DNA from: UBA668 sp052034175
GTDB taxonomy: Bacteria > Actinomycetota > Acidimicrobiia > Acidimicrobiales > Ilumatobacteraceae
Length of the DNA stretch: 22,669 nt
NCBI GenBank assembly: GCA_052034175.1
Contig: JBPOIX010000012.1
Span: 1-22,669, forward strand
Direction of reading: 5' to 3'
Shown here: one piece after another, positions 1 through 6,889 of the stretch
Position numbering within the stretch: the stretch's first letter is position 1
Layout: each line of letters opens with the position of its first letter
Translations under genes and position numbers: made by a program
The notes under the pieces: model-generated
Database searches by the model: none
Told to the model about the DNA's origin: nothing
The model's input: only the letters and a program-made list of their open reading frames with translations

Positions 1-640
1 ATGACACCGACACCGACTGGCGCAACTCGCCATCGTCGCTCTGGGTGAGCTCGACGTTGGTCATCGCTGTGCCGAACGTCAACCCTGCTTCTCCCTGCAA
101 CACGAACGTCGAGAATGCGTGAACGACGAACGTGCAGTTGATCACCTTCACGTCGACCGAGGCCTCGGGGACGGTCAGCACACCGGGCCAGCCAAGGTCG
201 GACACCACGGCGGCCGAGGCTTCGAAGGTGAGCCGCGACTCGCCGACCTTCACTCCGGTGTAGTCGAACACCGCGTTCTCGGTGCCGGGCGTGCCGTCAA
301 GGCCGGTGACGCGCACGGTCTCTGCCAGGCGGACGGCGTCGCCTTGCACGCGTGCCGTGATCAGGGCGCCCTCCATGTCCCCAGGTCCTGCCCTCGGCAG
401 GACCACCCTGCCGCCACTGGAGAGACTGCCCGTCACGGTGGCACGGAGGCGGGCGTCGACCGCGCCATCCGCATCGAGGCAGATCGTCCGGGGGTAGGCG
501 CGGGCGCTCACGGCATAAGCGGTGTGCAGCGCGTCGAACCCCGGTGGCGCCGAACCGAACGCTGTCGGGCCGGCCAGCTGCACGACGATCAACGCATAGG
601 CAGCTGCGACGAGCCGCGGCGAGTTGCGCGAAGCAGTCAC
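1..640 (-). CDS. secreted protein of unknown function, partial (C-terminus beyond left edge)
   Basis: Minus-strand reading frame open from a GTG at 638-640 to the window edge (213 complete codons, no stop reached). The N-terminus begins VTASRNSPRLVAAAYALIV and looks like a signal peptide: Arg residues, then a hydrophobic stretch of about residues 10-22, with a possible cleavage near AFGS (about residue 30). The rest is soluble and rich in Val, Thr and Gly, with beta-strand character and few Cys. The GTG overlaps the TGA of the upstream lipoprotein gene by four bases, so the two are probably translationally coupled and cell-envelope related. I do not recognise a family. The coding call rests on the overlap, the plausible exported N-terminus and uninterrupted codons with high G/C third positions. 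The competing plus-strand frames here read as Arg/His/Gly-rich shadow protein. Confidence 0.7.
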   Translation of the reverse strand, partial: MTASRNSPRLVAAAYALIVVQLAGPTAFGSAPPGFDALHTAYAVSARAYPRTICLDADGAVDARLRATVTGSLSSGGRVVLPRAGPGDMEGALITARVQGDAVRLAETVRVTGLDGTPGTENAVFDYTGVKVGESRLTFEASAAVVSDLGWPGVLTVPEASVDVKVINCTFVVHAFSTFVLQGEAGLTFGTAMTNVELTQSDDGELRQSVSVS

Positions 641-2604
641 TCTCCACCGCACGTCGTCGGGTCGGGGAACAGCAGGATCGGGTCGCTCGATGCACCGTCG
701 AAGTGGCCGCCGTCACCGACCGGTGCTTCGCCGATCGGCGCCGGGAACGTGGCGAAGAAGGACCCAGGGTCGAGAAGGATCGTCACCGGGTCGGCCCGCT
801 CGTCGATCACCCCGCCGCCCGCGCCGCGTCCGGGGAACTGACCGCCGAACGTGCCGGAAAGGTCGTAGGACACGGCCCCGTCGCCGAGCGGGGTGATCGT
901 CAACGGGCCGACGTAGGCAAACACCGCGCTCCCGTCCGCCTGGATCACGAACGGCATGCTCAGGTCGCACACCTCACCCGTGAGCGTGTAGCCGCCGATC
1001 CATTGCTGGTCGACGCGGTATCCGGTGGCGAAGTCGGTGAACGCGAACAGGTACTCACCGAGGTCGTAACGGAGGGTCTTGGCGATGTCGATGATCCCCG
1101 ACGGCGCACCCGATCCGAGCGACAACCCGTCGATGAAGACGTTCAGGATGCTTTGCGAGGTCGTCTCCTCCACCTGCGACGCGAGATTCAGGCCGAACTC
1201 GTCCTGCTTCTCCCTGGCGGACTCGGGCAGCGTCGTGGGCCGGGCCTTGCCTTGCACCTCGATCAGCACGTAGCCGCTGCTGTCTGCCGTTCGTCTCGGG
1301 TCCGCGCCCTCGCCGAAGTACACCTTGGTGCCGAAGTTCTTTCCAGATGTGACCAGTAGCTCCACGCCCGGCAGCGGGGCGCCGTCGGCCGGGAACGACA
1401 GCCCCACTCCGAGGGCGTTGGACACCAGACTCAAGAGGCACAGGGCTCGGTCGTTCGAGTTGAGCGTCGCGGAGTTGAAGCTGAGCCCGATGCTGACGAC
1501 GGCCTTCTTTCCGTCGGCGCGCTCGCGCCGGCGAATCAGAGGGTCGGGCTCCATCGACGGGTTCACCTGAACGGCGTTGACCTGAGCGATCAGCGATGCC
1601 ACCGACGCCACGATGTTCAACCGGTTGACGATCCTTCCCGCCCTCGCGCCTGCGCGCTGGCCGGCCTCGACGCCTTCGGTGAGCCGGGTCGCCTGTGTCA
1701 CGAACAGCTCCACAACCCCCGGCATGGACACGACGCCTTCAAGTCCTACGCCACCGCCGAGCTTGCCGATCACCCAGTTGATCCACGACGTCTGGTCGGC
1801 CGTCCCCAAAGCCTCCGAGCATGGCGTTGCACTGGCAGCCGATGGCAGCGCCAGTGGTGCGAAGCCGGCAACGATCCCCTGCGCGTCGGATGCCGCGGCG
1901 TCGGGCCCGATGATGGCCACGGCCGCCTCCCGGGTGATCACCCAGTCGAGCAGGTAGATCGTGGCGGCATCCATCGCCACCTGATCGGCGGTAACCGCCG
2001 GGTCGAGCGGGTCGCCGCCACCGTTGGCCAGTGCCTTGCCGGCCACGAACAGGCCGAGCGTCTGCACTCGCCGGTCGGCGCTGGCGACGGCGTTGCGCAG
2101 ATCGTCCAGCAGCACCGCCGGATCGACCGGTGTGCTCTCGTCCCAGCCGACCACCTTGGCTGCATCGGCCAGTGAGATGGTCGCCGTACCCCGGCTGAGG
2201 CCACCGATCGCCCACACCACTTCCCATCGCGGCCCCACGGAGTCGCCTGCAATCGTCGACGTGCCGTCGAGGGCCACGACCGGCACGCCGAACTCTGCGT
2301 ACGCGGCGAGCCAGCCGGCATCGATGCGATCGGCCGCATCGGCCGTCGCAGCGATGAGCTCTGCGCTTCGCGACTCAGGATCTGCCCCAGCGAGTGCAGT
2401 GGCCGCCGGTACGGGCGGGATCAGCGATGCGTCGAACGCAGGGATCGATGTACTCGAGGTCGTCGCGCCGCCGGTTGAAGGCGGTGACTCGGACGTGGGG
2501 GTCGAGCCGACCGGGGTGTGCGGTGGGTCGGCACCGGGCGTGTTGCCGCCCGCGCATGCCGAGGCAACCAGCGCGAGTGCCACAAGGTGCGGCCGAACGC
2601 TCAC
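637..2604 (-). CDS. putative lipoprotein of unknown function (655 aa)
   Basis: The frame starts at GTG (2602-2604) and ends at TGA (637-639). The N-terminus VSVRPHLVALALVASAC is a short lipoprotein signal with lipobox A-S-A-C, predicting lipidation at Cys17. A Ser/Thr/Pro-rich linker of about 40 residues follows, then a globular body of about 590 residues with no family I can name. The first half is Ala/Asp-rich and probably helical. The last third alternates Gly, Val and Phe, suggesting beta structure, and ends in a DPTTCGGE tail. It is probably anchored on the outer face of the membrane. The frame stays open far upstream of this start, but there it translates to Arg/Pro-rich sequence antisense to the LuxR-type gene, so the signal peptide decides the start. 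A weak AGG lies about 7 bases upstream. Downstream it overlaps the next secreted-protein gene (GTGA). Confidence 0.82.
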   Translation of the reverse strand: MSVRPHLVALALVASACAGGNTPGADPPHTPVGSTPTSESPPSTGGATTSSTSIPAFDASLIPPVPAATALAGADPESRSAELIAATADAADRIDAGWLAAYAEFGVPVVALDGTSTIAGDSVGPRWEVVWAIGGLSRGTATISLADAAKVVGWDESTPVDPAVLLDDLRNAVASADRRVQTLGLFVAGKALANGGGDPLDPAVTADQVAMDAATIYLLDWVITREAAVAIIGPDAAASDAQGIVAGFAPLALPSAASATPCSEALGTADQTSWINWVIGKLGGGVGLEGVVSMPGVVELFVTQATRLTEGVEAGQRAGARAGRIVNRLNIVASVASLIAQVNAVQVNPSMEPDPLIRRRERADGKKAVVSIGLSFNSATLNSNDRALCLLSLVSNALGVGLSFPADGAPLPGVELLVTSGKNFGTKVYFGEGADPRRTADSSGYVLIEVQGKARPTTLPESAREKQDEFGLNLASQVEETTSQSILNVFIDGLSLGSGAPSGIIDIAKTLRYDLGEYLFAFTDFATGYRVDQQWIGGYTLTGEVCDLSMPFVIQADGSAVFAYVGPLTITPLGDGAVSYDLSGTFGGQFPGRGAGGGVIDERADPVTILLDPGSFFATFPAPIGEAPVGDGGHFDGASSDPILLFPDPTTCGGE

Positions 2605-2690
2605 GCTCGAACCTGTCCCCTCATGCGGGCGATGGTACGGATCGGGCAGCAGCGCGTCGCCCGTGAAACTACCAGTTCGACCGATCTGAC

Positions 2691-2708
2691 CCGGGGTGAT
2701 CCGGGGTG
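2691..2708. repeat. two direct copies of CCGGGGTG, 10 bp apart, in the divergent intergenic region
   Basis: CCGGGGTG occurs at 2691-2698 and again at 2701-2708, exactly one helical turn apart, 16 bases before the LuxR-type gene and 87 bases before the divergent lipoprotein gene. This geometry suits a protein-binding direct repeat, but chance in GC-rich DNA cannot be excluded. No convincing -35/-10 pair is visible in 2605-2723. Confidence 0.3.
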
Positions 2709-2723
2709 TGACAAGCTCCTGCA

Positions 2724-5522
2724 ATGCTGCTCGGGCGCGACCGCGAACGCACGCAGATCGCCGCCGCCCTGCAGCGCGCCTGCGCCGGTTCCAGCAGCAC
2801 CGTCGTGATCCGCGGCGACGCCGGCATCGGCAAATCGGCCCTGCTGAGCGATGCCATCGAGCACTGCCCGCAGCCGATGACGGCGCTCTACGTGGCCGGC
2901 GTGGAGGCCGAGGCGGCTCTTCCCTTCGCCGCCTTGCACGCCCTGCTTCGCCCGTTGCTGCACCTGATCGGCGAGCTGCCCGCAGCGCACGCCGAGGCGA
3001 TCGGCAACGCGTTGGCGATGACCGCCAACCCGACCAACCCGCTCGCCGTCGGCGCGGCCACGCTGGATCTGCTTGCCCACGCCGCCGAACGCCAACCGGT
3101 TCTGGTGGCCATCGACGACGCGCAGTGGATCGACGACCCGACCGCCCGCGCCCTGGGCTTCGCCCTCCACCGCCTGCACGCCGACCGGGTGGCTGGACTG
3201 GTGGCCGTTCGCAGTGGACTGCGGAGCCCGCTCGTGGAGATGGGCTTCGCCGAGCTCGACCTGGCCGGTCTGGACGTTGATTCCACCTACGAGCTGCTGT
3301 CGTCCAGTGCGCCGATCGCGCGCGAGGTGGCAGACCGCTGCCATGCCGCGGCGGCCGGCAACCCGCTGGCACTGATCGAGATCGGCACGGGCCTGGATCC
3401 CCAGCAACGTCACGGTGCCCGAGGGCTGGAGGACGCGTTGCCGATCGGCGACCGGCTGACGGAGGCCTTCGGCAGCCGCATCGCGGTGCTCGACACGCCC
3501 GCCCGGCAGGCCGTGCTGTTCGCCGCCCTCGCCGGCCGCCCGACGCTGGCCACCACGCTGGCCGCGCTCACGGCCTGCGGCATCGACCACGACGCACTGC
3601 TCGCCGCGGAGCAGGCGGGCATCATCACCATCGACGGCGGCGAGGCCGACTTCGTGCACCCACTGCTGCGCGCCGCGGCCGTCGGCCGGGCCTCCGCCGC
3701 CGAGCGTCGCGCCGCACACCGCCTGCTGGCCACCGTGTTGGCCGATCGCGCTGGCGACCACGATCGCCACAGCTGGCACCTGGCCGGGGCGGCCGTCGGT
3801 CCCGATGAGACCGCCGCTGCAGCGCTGGAGACCACCGCGGCCGCGGCCCGTTCGCGGGGCGCGCCCAGCAGTGCGGCCGTGGCGCTGGAGCGCGCCGCCC
3901 GGCTGTCGCCCGATGCGGCCGAATCCACCCGCCGGCTGGTGGCCGCGGGCGACGCCCACTGGGACGCGTCCGGCCCGCACCCGGCGCTCGCCTGCTGGCA
4001 CGTTGCGCTGGACGCCACCGCCGACAGGTCGCTGCAGGCCGCCATCGCCGGACGGATCGGCGAGGCCAAGGCATGGTTCGCTGACAGCGCAGGCGCGGTC
4101 AACTTCCTGGTCGGCGAGAGCGCCCGCGTGCGCCCGTTCGACGTGCAGGGCAGCGTCGGGCTGCTGGTGCGAGCGTCGATGATCTCCGGCCTCGTCGGCG
4201 ACATGGGCCACGCCGTCACGCTGGCCCAGGAAGCGGTGACGTTGGCGGAAGGCGATGACGGGCTGATGTTCGCCGCACGAGCAGCACGGGCCCTTGCCCT
4301 GGTGAACCACGGCGACGAGCGCCAGGCCACCGACGACCTGGCGCTGGTGGACCTGATGGCTGCCGGCGTGGAGCAGGCCGACGGCGCCGTGCTGATGTTC
4401 CTGCAGATCGCTGCCTTTTCGCAGATGATCCGCGAGGACTGGGGCCGTGCTCGCACCACCCTGGCCACCGTCATCGCCAACGCCCAGCGAACCGGTATGC
4501 ACGCCATCGTCGCCTTCGCCTGCGCGCTGCGCGCCGAGATCGGCTGGCGCACCGGGCGCTGGGCAGAGGCGCGCAGCGACGCTGGCACCGCGATCGCGTT
4601 CAGCGACGCGGTGTCCAGCCCGAACGCATCGTTCGGCCATGCCGTGCTGGCGCGCATCGATGCCTGTACGGGTCACGACGATGCGTGCCGCCAGCGAGCC
4701 GGTGCCGCGCAGGTGATGGCCCGCCAGGTGGGCATGGCCTCGTTGCAGATGTGGGCCGACTCTGCCATCGGGCTGCTCGACCTCGGCCGCGGTCGGGCCG
4801 CGGCAGCAGTCACGTCGCTCAGTGCGGTGGCCGCCACCGCTGCTGCCGGCGAGATCTTCGAGCCCGGCTTCCTGTGGTGGCACGCCGATCTTGCCGAAGC
4901 CGCGATCGGCGCCGGTGTGCCCGAGATGGCCACGCACACGCTGGTGAACCTGCACGCCCAGCGGCCACGCACCGACCGTGCATGGACCTCCGTCGCCGCC
5001 GGGCGGGTGCAGGGGCTGCTCGACCCGGACCATGCCGACGAGCACTTCGAGTCGTCGCTCGCCGCCGCCGCATCGCTGGGCGCGCCGTTCGAGCGGTCCC
5101 GTAGCCAGCTGTGCAGGGCACTTGCCAACCGCACCCGCCGCCCGGCAGATGCGCGCCGCGACGCTGCCGCGGCGATGGAGACCTTCCGCTCGCTCGGCGC
5201 CGACCCCTGGGCGTCACGCTGTGAGCCCCTCTTGGGCCTCGAAGGCGCCGACCGTGCAGGTGCCGAGCGTGCAGGCGCCGACCGTGCAGGTGCCGACCGT
5301 GCTGTTTCGGGCTCGATCGCCTCCCAGCTCACCGCCGCCGAACTGCGCGTCGCTCTGGCCATCGGCACCGGTGTGTCCAGCCGTCAAGCCGCCGATCAGC
5401 TCTACGTCAGCGTGCGCACCGTGGAGTTCCACCTCAGCAGCATCTACCGCCGCCTCGGTGTGCGATCGCGTACCGAGCTGGCCCTGCTGGTCGCCCGCGA
5501 GCACGACGGGGTGCAGCCGTAA
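2724..5522 (+). CDS. AAA-ATPase domain LuxR-family transcriptional regulator (932 aa)
   Basis: A large ATP-dependent transcription factor of the LAL/MalT-like class. The N-terminal NTPase domain carries Walker A GDAGIGKS (residues 31-38) and Walker B VAIDDAQW (Asp131-Asp132). The middle, roughly residues 350-830, is Ala-rich and helical, resembling the TPR-like sensor region of such proteins. The C-terminus (about 867-925) is a LuxR-type helix-turn-helix: LTAAE, then RQAADQLYVSVRTVEFHL and IYRRLGV. About 930 residues is normal for the family. Four in-frame copies of GA(D/E)RA at residues 841-860 form the linker just before the DNA-binding domain. ATG 2724 lies four codons before the LGRDRE motif that usually opens this family. 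No good Shine-Dalgarno precedes it. The inducer and targets are unknown; the divergent lipoprotein gene and the downstream genes are candidates. Confidence 0.93.
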   Translation: MLLGRDRERTQIAAALQRACAGSSSTVVIRGDAGIGKSALLSDAIEHCPQPMTALYVAGVEAEAALPFAALHALLRPLLHLIGELPAAHAEAIGNALAMTANPTNPLAVGAATLDLLAHAAERQPVLVAIDDAQWIDDPTARALGFALHRLHADRVAGLVAVRSGLRSPLVEMGFAELDLAGLDVDSTYELLSSSAPIAREVADRCHAAAAGNPLALIEIGTGLDPQQRHGARGLEDALPIGDRLTEAFGSRIAVLDTPARQAVLFAALAGRPTLATTLAALTACGIDHDALLAAEQAGIITIDGGEADFVHPLLRAAAVGRASAAERRAAHRLLATVLADRAGDHDRHSWHLAGAAVGPDETAAAALETTAAAARSRGAPSSAAVALERAARLSPDAAESTRRLVAAGDAHWDASGPHPALACWHVALDATADRSLQAAIAGRIGEAKAWFADSAGAVNFLVGESARVRPFDVQGSVGLLVRASMISGLVGDMGHAVTLAQEAVTLAEGDDGLMFAARAARALALVNHGDERQATDDLALVDLMAAGVEQADGAVLMFLQIAAFSQMIREDWGRARTTLATVIANAQRTGMHAIVAFACALRAEIGWRTGRWAEARSDAGTAIAFSDAVSSPNASFGHAVLARIDACTGHDDACRQRAGAAQVMARQVGMASLQMWADSAIGLLDLGRGRAAAAVTSLSAVAATAAAGEIFEPGFLWWHADLAEAAIGAGVPEMATHTLVNLHAQRPRTDRAWTSVAAGRVQGLLDPDHADEHFESSLAAAASLGAPFERSRSQLCRALANRTRRPADARRDAAAAMETFRSLGADPWASRCEPLLGLEGADRAGAERAGADRAGADRAVSGSIASQLTAAELRVALAIGTGVSSRQAADQLYVSVRTVEFHLSSIYRRLGVRSRTELALLVAREHDGVQP
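5244..5303 (+). repeat. tandem repeat, 4 x 15 bp, inside the LuxR-family gene
   Basis: Four contiguous 15-bp units (5244-5258, 5259-5273, 5274-5288, 5289-5303) based on GGCGCCGACCGTGCA, differing at only a few positions (GGC/GGT, GAC/GAG, final A/T). The unit length is a multiple of three and the repeat is in frame, giving GADRA, GAERA, GADRA, GADRA. Copy-number change would therefore alter linker length without a frameshift. Confidence 0.9.
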
Positions 5523-5524
5523 CG

Positions 5525-5546
5525 GGCACGAAGCCTGCGTCGTGCC
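5525..5546 (+). terminator. possible stem-loop terminator after the LuxR-family gene
   Basis: GGCACGA (5525-5531) pairs with TCGTGCC (5540-5546) around an 8-base loop, starting 3 bases after the TAA stop. There is no U-tract, as is common in high-GC actinomycetes, so termination is only inferred from position. The rest of the gap to the HNH gene holds no gene I can see. Confidence 0.35.
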
Positions 5547-5642
5547 GCTGATCAGGGGCCGGTCGGGGATGGGCAGGTCGGCGGCCATCGCTCGCGCCGA
5601 TCAAAGGGCGCGCATGGATCGGCTCAGACTATGAGTGATCTG

Positions 5643-5671
5643 TTGGAATTGAGAACGAACACATGTACGAT
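5643..5671 (+). promoter_or_regulatory. predicted promoter of the DUF222/HNH gene
   Basis: TTGGAA (5643-5648) and TACGAT (5666-5671) are separated by exactly 17 bp, each matching 4 of 6 positions of the vegetative -35/-10 consensus. Initiation about 7 bases after the -10 would fall at the ATG at 5678, implying a leaderless mRNA, a common arrangement in actinomycetes. The -10 lies partly inside the LexA-like palindrome. Confidence 0.42.
5656..5669. promoter_or_regulatory. LexA (SOS)-box-like palindrome
   Basis: CGAAC-ACAT-GTACG differs from the CGAAC-N4-GTTCG core of the actinomycete/Gram-positive LexA box at one base. It lies between the predicted -35 and -10 and overlaps the -10, a typical repressor position. 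From memory, some mycobacterial 13E12-type (DUF222/HNH) genes are DNA-damage inducible through such boxes, which fits the gene downstream. Confidence 0.45.
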
Positions 5672-5677
5672 ATGAAT

Positions 5678-6889
5678 ATGGATCTACCGGAGATCGATCC
5701 GTGGGCAGAGATGCCGCTGACGGCCTCGGATCTGCTCGTAGCGCTTGCGGAGCACGAGCGTCGGGCCGCTGTCCTGGCCCTCGCCGTGCGACGCGTGGAA
5801 GCCACCGGGGCCTGGGCAGTCGACGGGTCGGAATCGATCACGGGCTGGCTGCGCTGCCACGGTCGCATGGCCCATCGCACGGCGCTGGGGTGGGTGCGCC
5901 GCGGCCGCTTCCTCGATACCCAGGCCGTCATCGCCGAAGCCGCGGCCGACGGCACCTTGTCCGAAGGCCAGGTCGATGCACTGCAGCGAGTGTGCGTGCG
6001 GCGCGTCGAACCGATCATGCGCGGTCAGCAGCGCGGCTTGGTGGACGCAGTGAAGGCGCTGTCCGTGGCGGACACGGAGAAGGCCTGCGCAGTCTGGAAG
6101 CAGCGTGCGGAGGCCATCGCCGACGGCGGCGCGCCGCCGGCCGAGGCGGAGCGCACCTTCACCATGGGGCGCGGCGCCGGAGGCGAGATGGTCGGCCGTT
6201 TCGTGCTCGGTGCCGCCGCCGGCACGGAACTGGAGCAAGCCATTCGCACGGCCATCACCTGGGAGGGCAGCGACGACAGCCGCACCCATCAGGAGCGTGC
6301 GGCCGACGCACTGCACGACATCGCCGCCTTCTGGAACCGCAACAACGAGCTACCCGGCACGCCTCGCCATCGCCCGCACATCGAGTTGTCGGTCACAGCG
6401 TCCAGCCTGAACCGCGAGCGCGGGGTGGAGGCGTTCGATGCCGACGGCAACCTCGTCGAAGCCCACACCGCAGACACGCTGCTGTGCGACTGCGTCCTGC
6501 ACCGGGTGATGCGCGACCCGTTCAACCACCCCGTCGCCTACGGCCGCTCGCACTACACCGCGCCGCTGCCCCTGTTCCGCCTCGTCGCCGTCCGCGACGG
6601 CGGCTGCCGCTTTCCGGGGTGCAACCGCCCCGTCCGCCAGTGCGACGCCCACCATGTGCGTTACTGGCGCCATGGAGGCCAGACGGATGCGGACAACCTC
6701 CTCCTGCTCTGCAATCGCCATCACCACATGGTGCACCGGCTGGGCTTGGATCTGAAGTTGCGGCCGGATGGCGTGTTGCGGGTCACCTGGCCGGACGGGA
6801 GCCACCGGTCCAGCGTGCCCCGCGGGGCACCTCCCGATGCCCTGGCCGGCGCGCACCCTCACGCGCCGCCACTACGGTCGGCGAGATGA
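5678..6889 (+). CDS. DUF222 / HNH endonuclease domain protein (13E12 repeat family)
   Basis: A 403-residue protein. The N-terminal two thirds is the DUF222 helical domain (about residues 15-290). The C-terminus is an HNH nuclease fold with zinc-type cysteines C310 and C315 (GCRFPGC), C322, the DAHHV core at 323-327, then a DNLLLLCNRHHHMVH segment. Genes of this class are multicopy in many actinomycetes; their biological role is unsettled, though the fold predicts metal-dependent DNA cleavage. Three in-frame ATGs occur at 5663, 5672 and 5678. I chose 5678 because the predicted promoter would start transcription there and 5663 lies inside the LexA-like box; a start at 5663 adds five residues. 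The stop overlaps the ATG of the GH3 gene (ATGA), so the two are likely coupled. The protein ends in a low-complexity Pro/His/Ala tail. Confidence 0.9.
   Translation: MDLPEIDPWAEMPLTASDLLVALAEHERRAAVLALAVRRVEATGAWAVDGSESITGWLRCHGRMAHRTALGWVRRGRFLDTQAVIAEAAADGTLSEGQVDALQRVCVRRVEPIMRGQQRGLVDAVKALSVADTEKACAVWKQRAEAIADGGAPPAEAERTFTMGRGAGGEMVGRFVLGAAAGTELEQAIRTAITWEGSDDSRTHQERAADALHDIAAFWNRNNELPGTPRHRPHIELSVTASSLNRERGVEAFDADGNLVEAHTADTLLCDCVLHRVMRDPFNHPVAYGRSHYTAPLPLFRLVAVRDGGCRFPGCNRPVRQCDAHHVRYWRHGGQTDADNLLLLCNRHHHMVHRLGLDLKLRPDGVLRVTWPDGSHRSSVPRGAPPDALAGAHPHAPPLRSAR

Noticed and set aside
2601..5045. 814-codon minus-strand open frame opposite the LuxR-family gene
   Set aside because: Gly/Gln/His/Arg-rich, no domain, wholly antisense to a gene with clear Walker and HTH motifs; a typical high-GC shadow frame.
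5663..5677. ATG at 5663 as the start of the HNH gene
   Set aside because: It lies inside the LexA-like box and upstream of the predicted transcription start; 5678 fits better, though it is unproven.
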